Origin: Clostridiales bacterium mt11
GTDB taxonomy: Bacteria > Bacillota > Clostridia > Tissierellales > Tepidimicrobiaceae
Assembly (NCBI GenBank): GCA_001282665.1
Contig: LN874948.1
Location: 192,353 to 256,352, forward strand
Direction of reading: 5' to 3'
DNA: 64,000 nt
Shown here piece by piece: positions 49,338 through 56,760 of this stretch. The position numbers and the translations under genes are program-made. The notes under the pieces were generated by a model. The model made no database searches. It saw nothing but the letters and a program-made list of their open reading frames with translations, and was not told the origin of the DNA. Numbering within the stretch: the first letter of the stretch is position 1; the number at the start of each line of letters is the position of its first letter.

Positions 49338-50246
49338 TTAATAATCTATTTTCTCCATTTTTAATATTATTTCCATCTTAAATATATTGTCTTCCAAATT
49401 AAAATCCAAATCATGGTTCAATCTATAAACTAGCTCTTTTACTATGGATAAACCTAGACCGCTTTTGCTGGGAGACCTAGATGAATTCATTGTATAAGAC
49501 CTTTCAAATATTCTTTCCATACTTACAATATCTATAGATGTCACTTGATTTTCAAAAGAAATATGAACACTCTTATCCTTTTTAAATAATCTAATCCTAT
49601 ATTGTCCCGTACCATGATGCAGCATATTAGAAATTAAATTTGAAAAAATTCTTTTTAAAGCATCTTCGTCAGAAATTACTTTTATATCTTCATCAGGAAT
49701 TTGAATATCTATTTGACTATCTTTGTAGACGAAATCTTCATAGTACTCAAATAACACTTCTTTGAGTAAGTTTCCAACATCAATTAATTCTAAACTGATT
49801 GGATAGTCTTTGCTTATAATCCTCGAAAAATCATAAAAATCATCAATTAAATGATGTAAAGATTTTGATTTCTTATTGATGATTTCAACATATTCCCTAC
49901 TTTCTTTTGGTAAATTAGATTTTAATAAAAGATCACAATAACCCAATATCGCAGTTAGAGGTGTTCTCAAATCATGAGAAATATTGGCTATGTTTTCCTT
50001 TAACTCGTGATCTATCTTCCTATATTCTAGGTCTATATCCTCTTTTTCTAAAAACAGATTATTTATGGTATAGAGCAGTTCTTCAACCTCTTTACTGGAT
50101 GAGTCAGTAACTAAAGTTGTTCTGCTCTCCTCTTCTAATCTATATACTATATCTTTGTTCAGCGTCTTTAAATCCTTCTTTAATAAAAAATATAGGGAAG
50201 TAAATATTGCTGCCGCCACCCCTAACATTATAGTTATAACTAACAT
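49338..50246 (-). CDS. Sensor histidine kinase (peptide-resistance type)
   Basis: The 302-residue kinase has one N-terminal membrane segment (residues 1-22) and no extracellular loop worth the name. A HisKA domain has the phospho-His in NISHDLRTPLTAILGYCDLL. The HATPase domain ends with GLGLSIVKELVYRLNHDL. Kinases with such minimal sensing (intramembrane type) often detect cell-wall peptides through a partner ABC transporter. It is the last gene of a four-gene unit with the ABC genes and OmpR-type regulator, following the permease gene by 15 bases. Confidence 0.88.
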   Translation of the reverse strand: MLVITIMLGVAAAIFTSLYFLLKKDLKTLNKDIVYRLEEESRTTLVTDSSSKEVEELLYTINNLFLEKEDIDLEYRKIDHELKENIANISHDLRTPLTAILGYCDLLLKSNLPKESREYVEIINKKSKSLHHLIDDFYDFSRIISKDYPISLELIDVGNLLKEVLFEYYEDFVYKDSQIDIQIPDEDIKVISDEDALKRIFSNLISNMLHHGTGQYRIRLFKKDKSVHISFENQVTSIDIVSMERIFERSYTMNSSRSPSKSGLGLSIVKELVYRLNHDLDFNLEDNIFKMEIILKMEKIDY

Positions 50247-50261
50247 TTACTTCCCTCCAAT

Positions 50262-51005
50262 TTAAAAATCTTTTTTTCTAAATACACTAATTGCTATGCT
50301 TGTGCTTATTACAAATAGTACTAACCCATATTTGACTGTAAACCAATCTATATTTGAGAGACTTCTATTTTGTAACAAATTTATTAATCTCTTCAATACT
50401 GAGTCTGGCTGCAATGCATGTATAAAAGATAACTTAGGTTTAAAATAAGATATTACGCGAGTTACTTGTGGAACTATAACCATAAATGCAAGTATTATAA
50501 AAACTGAAACAACTTGATTTTCTATTAGTACAGAAAAAATGGTATATAAAGCTATAAGTCCAATCCAAAATGGAATTGCAGATAAATAAGCCATAAAAAA
50601 TTGACTTATAAACTTAAAGCCTTCTTCATTCCCTCCAAATAAAGCAATAGATACAATAATGTGAACTCCTATGACAATAACGGAGAACAACATGGAAAAT
50701 ACCGATGTGGTAATAATCTTAGATAGTATTATTTTATCTCTGGAAATACCATTAGCAATAACATTGTTCAAAGTCTTATCTTTTATCTCATCACCTAAAA
50801 TGATATTCTGGAAGGTAATAAGTATAAAAGGGGATGTCGCTATGGTCAATTCTAGTAAATCCAATGATTTTAAAATAAGTTTTGTTCCCCAAGTTTTAAA
50901 AGCTAAATTTCCTACAACTGATAATAAACAAAATATTAGTACGGTTAATCGATAATATCTGCGGTGACTTATCCTATAAAACTCTGATTTAATATAATTA
51001 CGCAT
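50262..51005 (-). CDS. ABC-2 type transporter permease
   Basis: The 247-residue membrane protein has six hydrophobic segments, starting with RLTVLIFCLLSVVGNLAF near residue 20. The ABC-2 coupling region is seen near KDKTLNNVIANGISRDK. It overlaps the start of the ATPase gene by 8 bases and works with it. This type (LanFEG/CprB-like) removes lantibiotics or other peptides from the membrane. Only one permease is present; lantibiotic immunity transporters usually have two, so it may form a homodimer. Confidence 0.85.
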   Translation of the reverse strand: MRNYIKSEFYRISHRRYYRLTVLIFCLLSVVGNLAFKTWGTKLILKSLDLLELTIATSPFILITFQNIILGDEIKDKTLNNVIANGISRDKIILSKIITTSVFSMLFSVIVIGVHIIVSIALFGGNEEGFKFISQFFMAYLSAIPFWIGLIALYTIFSVLIENQVVSVFIILAFMVIVPQVTRVISYFKPKLSFIHALQPDSVLKRLINLLQNRSLSNIDWFTVKYGLVLFVISTSIAISVFRKKDF

Positions 51006-51921
51006 CTAAATCCCCTCCTATTAGTTTAATAAAATAGTCCTCCAAGGTTTGAGCACCTTCTGTAACCAATTTAATCTCTATATCGTTATCAATTAAACTT
51101 TTGGTAATGAGATTTAGATTGTTTAATTCTTGATATATCTCTATTTCATCATTATTTAAAACTTTATAATCTTGAATACCTAATTCCTTTTCAAAGATAA
51201 CAACTGTTTTCTCTGTATTATCTACCTTTAATCTTATATATTTCCTACACTTTTCCTCTAATTCCCCTTTGCTCACTTCTTCAATTAATCCACCTTCATG
51301 AATAAAAGCATATCGACTAGCAATCAACGACATTTCATTTAATATATGGCTTGATACTATTATGGTAGTGCCTAGTTCCCTATTAATTTTCAATAATAGT
51401 TCTCTTAGTTCTACTATTCCTGTAGGATCTAGCCCATTAATTGGTTCATCTAAAATAAGTAAATCTGGTCTTCCTATAATAGCTTGAGCAATTCCTAATC
51501 TTTGCTTCATTCCTAATGAATATTTGTTAAACTTCTTCTTATCCACATTGTTAAGTCCTACTAATTCTAGTGTTTCATCTACAATGTTCTTATCCTTTAA
51601 TCCTTTTTGAATTCGGTAGTACTCTAAATTTTCCCTTCCATCAAAATAAGGATATAGATGAGGACTATCTATTAATGAACCTATACGTCTTCTAGCTTGA
51701 TTAAAGCCACTTTCTGTAACTTCACCTAGGATTTCCATGCTTCCTGAAGTTTTATATATAAGACCAGATATAAGTTTTAATATGGTTGTTTTTCCTGCTC
51801 CATTTTTCCCAACAAGACCATATATATCTCCTGTTCTTACATTGATACTTACTTTATCTATAACTTTTTGTTTGCCATATATTTTAGTTATTTGATATAA
51901 TTTTACTGCATAATCTTCCAT
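50998..51921 (-). CDS. ABC transporter ATP-binding protein (lantibiotic/bacitracin type)
   Basis: The 307-residue ATPase shows GLVGKNGAGKTTILKLISG, signature YSLGMKQRLGIAQAI, Walker B LLILDEPINGLDP and the switch His VSSHIL. The atypical signature (SLGMKQR) and the Leu-Asn-Gly following Asp-Glu-Pro are typical of the BcrA/LanF drug- and peptide-resistance branch. Residues 215-307 form the C-terminal extension of that branch. It precedes the permease with an 8-base overlap and follows the response regulator by 108 bases. Confidence 0.9.
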   Translation of the reverse strand: MEDYAVKLYQITKIYGKQKVIDKVSINVRTGDIYGLVGKNGAGKTTILKLISGLIYKTSGSMEILGEVTESGFNQARRRIGSLIDSPHLYPYFDGRENLEYYRIQKGLKDKNIVDETLELVGLNNVDKKKFNKYSLGMKQRLGIAQAIIGRPDLLILDEPINGLDPTGIVELRELLLKINRELGTTIIVSSHILNEMSLIASRYAFIHEGGLIEEVSKGELEEKCRKYIRLKVDNTEKTVVIFEKELGIQDYKVLNNDEIEIYQELNNLNLITKSLIDNDIEIKLVTEGAQTLEDYFIKLIGGDLDA

Positions 51922-52029
51922 TATTGTCCCTCCTGTTTCTTATAGTCTAAAACCATTATAAAATAAGGACTATAAGAAACAATAAATAAAGTCTTAAGAA
52001 AACATAAAGAAACTATGTAAAATGAAACT

Positions 52030-52713
52030 TTAGCTGATCCTAAACCCCATTCCCCAAATAGTTTTAATGTATTCAGTTTCACTGTCAATCCGACTTAACT
52101 TATTTCTTATATTGCTAATGTGGACATTTACTGTGTTCTCATCACCATAGAATTCATCTTTCCAAACACTTTTATAGATATTCTCTTTAGTAAATATTTT
52201 TTTCGGGTGGCTTAATAGCAATTTTAATATTTCAAATTCTATTGGTGTAAGAATGATTTCTTCCCCTTTTATTCTAGTTTTAATCTCTTCTAAATCCATT
52301 TCTAAATCTCTATATCGTAAAACATCATGGACAATATTGAAATTAGAAAACTCTTTATACCTTCTTAAACTTGCTTTTACTCTAGCTATTACTTCATCTG
52401 TATCAAAGGGTTTCATTATAAAATCGTCAGCACCACTCTTTAATACATTAAGTTTAGTCTCCTTATCTATCTTGGCTGATATGACCAAAATGGGCATTTT
52501 CTTTTCTTTTTTTCGAATATATTCTATTATTTCTTCTCCTGACATTCCAGGCAGCATTAAATCTAAAAGAATTAAATCAAAATCCTCAACATCAGTAAAA
52601 AGCTTACCTTCTATACCCGTATAGGCAGAGGTAACTTCATAGCCTTCCCCTTCTAATATCTTACCAACAAGCAGACTGATATCCCTATCATCTTCTACTA
52701 TTAAAACCTTCAT
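52030..52713 (-). CDS. OmpR/PhoB-family response regulator
   Basis: The 227-residue protein has a receiver domain (phospho-Asp in DLILLDLMLPGMSG, Lys in FIMKPFD) and a winged-helix C-terminal domain ending NVHISNIRNKLSRID and GMGFRIS. It is the first gene of the unit and should activate the ABC transporter genes when its kinase senses a peptide or cell-wall stress. The 108-base gap to the ATPase gene could hold a target promoter. The first 350 bases upstream (52714-53071) contain only the terminator of the PLD gene. Confidence 0.92.
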   Translation of the reverse strand: MKVLIVEDDRDISLLVGKILEGEGYEVTSAYTGIEGKLFTDVEDFDLILLDLMLPGMSGEEIIEYIRKKEKKMPILVISAKIDKETKLNVLKSGADDFIMKPFDTDEVIARVKASLRRYKEFSNFNIVHDVLRYRDLEMDLEEIKTRIKGEEIILTPIEFEILKLLLSHPKKIFTKENIYKSVWKDEFYGDENTVNVHISNIRNKLSRIDSETEYIKTIWGMGFRIS

Positions 52714-52852
52714 CTAACTCTCTCCTAATTTGATAATTTAATTAATAGACTTTATATAAAAACTATACTCCATACAATTTATGGATCTCTAATTCATCTA
52801 TATTATCTGTGCATATCATTATAATAACATATTCTTTGGAGTCTTAGTTTAT

Positions 52853-52896
52853 AAAAAAAGAAAATGGTTAGTATTAACTTTCCATTTTCTCTTTTT
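52853..52896 (-). terminator. Intrinsic terminator downstream of the PLD-domain gene
   Basis: An AAAAAAAGAAAATGG / CCATTTTCTCTTTTT stem (one mismatch, 14-base loop) with T-run on the minus strand. The rest of 52714-53071 shows no gene or other element. Confidence 0.6.
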
Positions 52897-53071
52897 ATTA
52901 AGATAATCATCAATATATTACACGCTAGAAACAATAAATCTTATATCCATCTCCCTTAAAAAGAAAAGTCCATAAATTAATAACAAAATTTAATAAAACT
53001 GTGTTTCATAAAACACTCAATAAATTAGCTTCCTATGTAAGATTCCCTTCTAAGGCTGATGCATCTATATC

Positions 53072-53860
53072 CTACCAAAGTTTTTTATACATCCCATTTC
53101 CATAAAATTTAATTAGTCCTAAATCTCTTAACTCTTGAAGATTTCTCCTTATACTGTTTTTTGCAGTTTTATTTTTAGGAAAAGCTTCGGCGAAAACATT
53201 CTCATAAGAATATACATCTGCTGAAGTAAACTCATCACTATTAATTAATTCGATAATTTCTACTACTTTGTTTTGCCCATTATTAAGATTACTTTTTATC
53301 AAATTCATATCTACATCTAAAATACTATCTACTTCAGTATACAGGTTGTACTTACTTATGTCTAAATCTTTATAGGTAGGAAGATTATTTAAGATGGTTT
53401 TTATTTTTATTATCTCTGTATTATTCATTTGTCTAGTATTTTCATTATTGCAAAGTGATTTAAAATCATTAACAATTTGACTTACTATTAAATTATCAGT
53501 GATTATAACACCATACTCAATGTTTTTTTCAAATCCTGAAGGTGTAAGATTTGCTGAAGTTATTATAGCACATTTATCATCAAAAATATAAAACTTGGCA
53601 TGTAAAGTTTGACAGTTATATACCTTATCTTTATTAATTATTAGTCTATCGAAAGCTTCAATATCTGATGATCGTTTATAGAAGTTAGGTAAACTAAAAT
53701 TTGAAATTAAATCAATTTTTACACTGGATTTCTTATTATCATAAATTTTCTTTACTATGGGTTCCTTCACATAGGGAGCACACAATCTAATATTTTTTTT
53801 ACTATCTGATACTAAATTAAAAAATCTATCATTAATGGGTTCATTGATTATTTCAATCAC
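53072..53860 (-). CDS. PLD-family nuclease-like protein with C-terminal winged helix
   Basis: The start is set at GTG 53860 (reading VIEIINEPINDRF), preceded by AAGGGAAGTG; an upstream TTG lacks a ribosome site. In the 262-residue protein a single HKD-type motif stands in LHAKFYIFDDKCAIITSANL, and SANLTPSGFEKN follows, as in PLD-superfamily nucleases that act as dimers (BfiI/Nuc type). The last 60 residues, ADVYSYENVFAEAFPKN to LIKFYGNGMYKKLW, look like the winged helix found at the C-terminus of DpnI-like enzymes. It could be a restriction or defence nuclease. No methyltransferase is nearby. Confidence 0.72.
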   Translation of the reverse strand: MIEIINEPINDRFFNLVSDSKKNIRLCAPYVKEPIVKKIYDNKKSSVKIDLISNFSLPNFYKRSSDIEAFDRLIINKDKVYNCQTLHAKFYIFDDKCAIITSANLTPSGFEKNIEYGVIITDNLIVSQIVNDFKSLCNNENTRQMNNTEIIKIKTILNNLPTYKDLDISKYNLYTEVDSILDVDMNLIKSNLNNGQNKVVEIIELINSDEFTSADVYSYENVFAEAFPKNKTAKNSIRRNLQELRDLGLIKFYGNGMYKKLW

Positions 53861-53912
53861 TAAATCACTTCCCTTGAAAAAGTTATAATTTAATTTGGAC
53901 AAAGTTATACAT

Positions 53913-53993
53913 TTATAATATACTTCTACAAATTAACTTTACTATATCATTTTCATTAAGATTAGCCATTTCGAGTATTCTATCTCTCCTCAT
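53913..53993 (-). pseudogene. mazE-like relic fused after the PC4 gene
   Basis: A 26-codon ORF begins directly after the stop of the PC4-like gene (TAAATG). It reads MRRDRILEMANLNENDIVK (shown in part) and then stops. The segment ILEMANLNENDIV matches ILEMANLSESDTV in the complete MazE antitoxin at 55824, both by protein and by DNA. It looks like a leftover piece of a duplicated mazE whose toxin part is gone, although translation as a small peptide is possible. Confidence 0.6.
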
Positions 53994-54215
53994 TTACAAA
54001 TCCATATCATTTAATATATCTCTCAACTTCTTTAATTCTTCTTTTGTTAATGTTATACCTTTACCCATCTTTTCATGTTCAGGAGCCCAATCTCTTAAAT
54101 CATATTTTGGTTCTCTATTGTTCCAACTAATGATATTTAACTCTTTTATCCAGCCTTTTGCTGATTCTGATAATATACCTATTTTTTCTACAATCTCATA
54201 TTTAAAATCAGCCAT
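53994..54215 (-). CDS. PC4/YdbC-family ssDNA-binding protein
   Basis: The 73-residue protein shows the PC4-like beta sheet followed by a short helix. It starts FKYEIVEKIGILSES, then WIKELNIISWNNREPKYDLRDW, and ends TLTKEELKKLRDILNDMD. YdbC of Lactococcus is the structural reference; members bind single-stranded DNA and RNA. The EEhKKLhDhL C-terminal helix is the dimer contact. It lies between two nuclease-like genes but is a common free-standing gene in Firmicutes, so the link with them may be accidental. Confidence 0.85.
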   Translation of the reverse strand: MADFKYEIVEKIGILSESAKGWIKELNIISWNNREPKYDLRDWAPEHEKMGKGITLTKEELKKLRDILNDMDL

Positions 54216-54386
54216 TTTATTACCTCCTAGTTATTTTTTTAAATAAATATGCCATTTTAAATTTTTATCATTTCGATAATTCCACTATCCCTTGAATTTT
54301 TTAACGTTTTTTACATTTTTATTAGTCCAATATATCATATACCTTGTTACTATATTGAAAATATTATATTTTAACTCTTTCTTTAA

Positions 54387-55340
54387 TTATAATTTAAATC
54401 CCTTCGATATTAAATATTTTTTCATCTCAATATCTGATTTTACACTATCATAATCACTCTTTATTTTGCCTACTTTTAAGTCTTCAATTATATCAATAAA
54501 AAAATCTTCAAAATCTGTATTATCTGCAATGAGCCTATCAATAGTAGTCCAATCTAAATCAGTTTTTTCTTTAGCTGGCAATATAATTTCGCTTTGGGAT
54601 ACATCCTCATTATTTAATTTTATTACTCCTATACCAAAAGCACTATTTAATCTTTGCAGCTCATTTATCAATTCTGAATCATCTTGGATATTCAGGCATA
54701 CTAAATATCCTTCATTAGCCCAGCTTGAATTAGATACAGCTTGAAAGTAATATTCCCTTAATCTTGAAAAGTCTAAGTTAATTTTAAGTTCAAAAGAAAA
54801 TAGTTTAATACTATTCACAGATAATGATTTCTGCACCTCCGTTGTCAAGTTTTCAAAATCTTCAAAAGGAAAATAAACAGCTACAATATCAGGATGCAAC
54901 CACTTATTTACTCCTTCCCTCTTTCTAATAGATTTTTCATGGTAAACCGTCTTTGCATAAGCTTTAAAATGCGGATCTTCATTAATAAATTTGACTAACA
55001 ATGGATGTATGTCTCTTTCATTATATTGTTTGGACTTCTCAGTTCCTTGCTGATCCTCAAGCTTTACTTGGATAGTAGTCAAATCCTCTTTATCAGCATA
55101 TTCCCTCAAATAGAACCTAGTTGGTCTTTTTCCGATTTTCATATATTTTGAATTTTCATTATCCCTCATATCAACATATAATCTTGCACTTATGGTTTTC
55201 CAAGGAGTTTTGCCTATACTTCCAAGTTTCTTATCTAATCCTAGCTCTACTGCCTTGTCCCATAATTCTCTTTCAGATAAGGGTTTTTTACCATATTCCA
55301 AAATTTCATCTACTAAATCAAGAAAAGTATATACGGTCAA
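54387..55340 (-). CDS. HARE-HTH plus PD-(D/E)XK nuclease-like protein
   Basis: The 317-residue protein begins with a HARE-HTH domain (residues 1-85: YTFLDLVDEILEYGKKPLSE, then TPWKTISARLYVDM and RPTRFYLREY). That domain occurs in DNA-linked regulatory and restriction proteins. Residues 145-190 carry P150-D151 and E184-L-K186 (FSFELKINLD), consistent with a PD-(D/E)XK nuclease core (shown as HPDIVAVY...FELK). The C-terminal part is uncharacterised. The start is a TTG preceded by GGAGG at 7 bases. This is the COG2958-like architecture. No methyltransferase accompanies it, so a defence or repair role is open. Confidence 0.7.
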   Translation of the reverse strand: MTVYTFLDLVDEILEYGKKPLSERELWDKAVELGLDKKLGSIGKTPWKTISARLYVDMRDNENSKYMKIGKRPTRFYLREYADKEDLTTIQVKLEDQQGTEKSKQYNERDIHPLLVKFINEDPHFKAYAKTVYHEKSIRKREGVNKWLHPDIVAVYFPFEDFENLTTEVQKSLSVNSIKLFSFELKINLDFSRLREYYFQAVSNSSWANEGYLVCLNIQDDSELINELQRLNSAFGIGVIKLNNEDVSQSEIILPAKEKTDLDWTTIDRLIADNTDFEDFFIDIIEDLKVGKIKSDYDSVKSDIEMKKYLISKGFKL

Positions 55341-55491
55341 AATAATCCCTCCATGATTTATATAAAAGCTTTGAATATCAAAATATTTTTCAATAAAATA
55401 TAAATTGTACCCTATACATTAGGTAAATTCCTTAGTTAAATCTTTGAACTTCATTTCTAAATTGTCTATTATCGTTTTCCCTTTGAAACAT

Positions 55492-55821
55492 CTATTCCAT
55501 AAATCCAACAAAAATATCAATAACCTCATCTAATATATCCTGAGGAGATTTTTCTAAAAACAAACTTTCTCTTGCCATAATATCTAAAGGTTTAGCCTGT
55601 TCACACATAATTACTCCTGTTGTCTCTGTTCTTTCATCTAAAGGCACATGAAGAGGAAAATCCCTATTTGTATTAATTATTGGACATACTATAGCCATTT
55701 TAGTAAATTGATTAAAAGTATAGCTACTTATTACATAAGCAGCCCTTTTCCCTTTTTGTTCACGTCCAGCTTGAGGATTAAAGTCGATTAATATAATATC
55801 TCCTTGCTCTGGTATATACAC
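55492..55821 (-). CDS. mazF: MazF-family mRNA interferase toxin
   Basis: The start is set at the GTG at 55821 (reading VYIPEQGDIILIDF). A ribosome site overlaps the antitoxin stop, and a longer reading would run back into mazE. The protein is 109 residues, close to the MazF norm. Family features are GDIILIDFNPQAGREQKGKR with the catalytic Arg, followed by SSYTFNQFTKMAIVCPI. The conserved Thr appears in TNRDFPLHV. It cleaves mRNA at short sequence motifs when free of MazE. Its gene lies two bases after mazE, the normal order. Confidence 0.9.
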   Translation of the reverse strand: MYIPEQGDIILIDFNPQAGREQKGKRAAYVISSYTFNQFTKMAIVCPIINTNRDFPLHVPLDERTETTGVIMCEQAKPLDIMARESLFLEKSPQDILDEVIDIFVGFME

Positions 55822-55823
55822 CT

Positions 55824-56060
55824 TTACACCTCTTTTCCAACAGAAGTACCTGTGTCCCATTCATGAGGTTGATAATCTCCCTTATATTCTGCTATTCTTT
55901 CTTTTAGAGTTCTGTGTTCTTTAGCAGGCTCAATTATTATTTTCCCATCTACAACTTTTAATTCCACTGTATCACTTTCACTAAGATTAGCCATTTCAAG
56001 TATTGCCTTAGGCAATCTAATTCCTTGACTGTTTCCCCATCTTTGTATTGTTGTATACAT
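55824..56060 (-). CDS. mazE: MazE-family antitoxin (AbrB-type)
   Basis: The 78-residue protein has an N-terminal AbrB swapped-hairpin DNA-binding domain (TIQRWGNSQGIRLPKAIL, then SESDTVELKVVDGKIIIEP). A flexible acidic C-terminus (KERIAEYKGDYQPHEWDTG) binds the toxin. It neutralises MazF and represses its own operon. The ATG follows a GGTGAG site. A fragment similar to its residues 20-33 occurs at 53913, see separate entry. Confidence 0.92.
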   Translation of the reverse strand: MYTTIQRWGNSQGIRLPKAILEMANLSESDTVELKVVDGKIIIEPAKEHRTLKERIAEYKGDYQPHEWDTGTSVGKEV

Positions 56061-56188
56061 AATCTCACCTCTAATTTTAGTATATACATAGTATATACTA
56101 AAGTCAATTTAAAATTATGTTATTTATTGATTATTCAAAAATTCTCCAATTCTTTTCCCTTCTTTTAAACTCTATATTTATGCGTAAT

Positions 56189-56225
56189 AAAGGGACGTAG
56201 TTGTTAATAGAATCTACGTCCCTTT
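56189..56225 (-). terminator. Intrinsic terminator after the broken GNAT gene
   Basis: AAAGGGACGTAG and CTACGTCCCTTT form a 12-bp stem with a 13-base loop followed by a T-rich stretch. The stem is similar in sequence to a hairpin at 58680. Confidence 0.7.
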
Positions 56226-56239
56226 ATAATCCTTATCCT

Positions 56240-56746
56240 TTATAAATCCAGCTTATAAACTTGTGATTTATATGTCTTACTTCTATCTGACTTAGTAAAT
56301 ACGGTGTCTTTATAAAACTGTAATCCATTCTTCTTCATCACCTTAATTGATTGAGGATTATCAATTGCAGCTTCACCAAGTATAGTTTTTATACCTTTAC
56401 TCTTTGCAAGTTCAATCAAAGCTTTTAAGGTTTCTGTTGCATAGCCCTTTCCCCATGCTTTTTGGCTAAAACAATAGCCAAATCCCCATTCGTTTTCTTG
56501 CCCTTCGGGACCAATACCACAAGTCCCTATAATCTCTTATGTTTTTTTTAATATTATTGTAAAGGCATAATTTAAGTTGTTTGAGTTATTATTGATTTTC
56601 AAAATAAGTTGCTTAACTTCATCAGCCTCTTTATACAATGGATCCCACAAATATTTATTGACCTCAGGATCTCCCCATATTTTAAATATTTCTTCCCCAT
56701 GATCTAATGTAATAGGAATTAACTTTAATCTCTCCGTTTCAATCAT
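56240..56746 (-). pseudogene. GNAT (RimJ/RimL type) acetyltransferase with in-frame stop
   Basis: The frame runs from MIETERLKLIPITLDHGEEI through AFTIILKKT, meets TAA at 56537-56539, and continues without frame change as EIIGTCGIGPEGQENEWGF. It then reads AWGKGYATETLKALIELAKS, the acetyl-CoA-binding loop, and a normal end ...VYKLDL. So a single nonsense codon splits an otherwise complete 168-residue protein of the RimJ/RimL family. Either the mutation is recent, or the base is a sequencing error, or read-through occurs. The N-terminal 69-codon piece (56537-56746) alone could not bind acetyl-CoA. It lies between mazEF and a membrane protein gene. Confidence 0.8.
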
Positions 56747-56760
56747 AGTGTAGTCCCCCT

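Noticed and set aside
53994..54215. PC4-like protein as a dedicated part of a defence operon
   Set aside because: YdbC-like genes are common and free-standing in Firmicutes; position alone is not enough. It is listed as an ordinary gene.
29436..56746. TAA recoding, because two GNAT genes have in-frame TAA codons
   Set aside because: All intact genes in the window use TAA, TAG and TGA as stops, and the tandem GNAT gene also has a frameshift and a deletion. Ordinary decay explains both cases.
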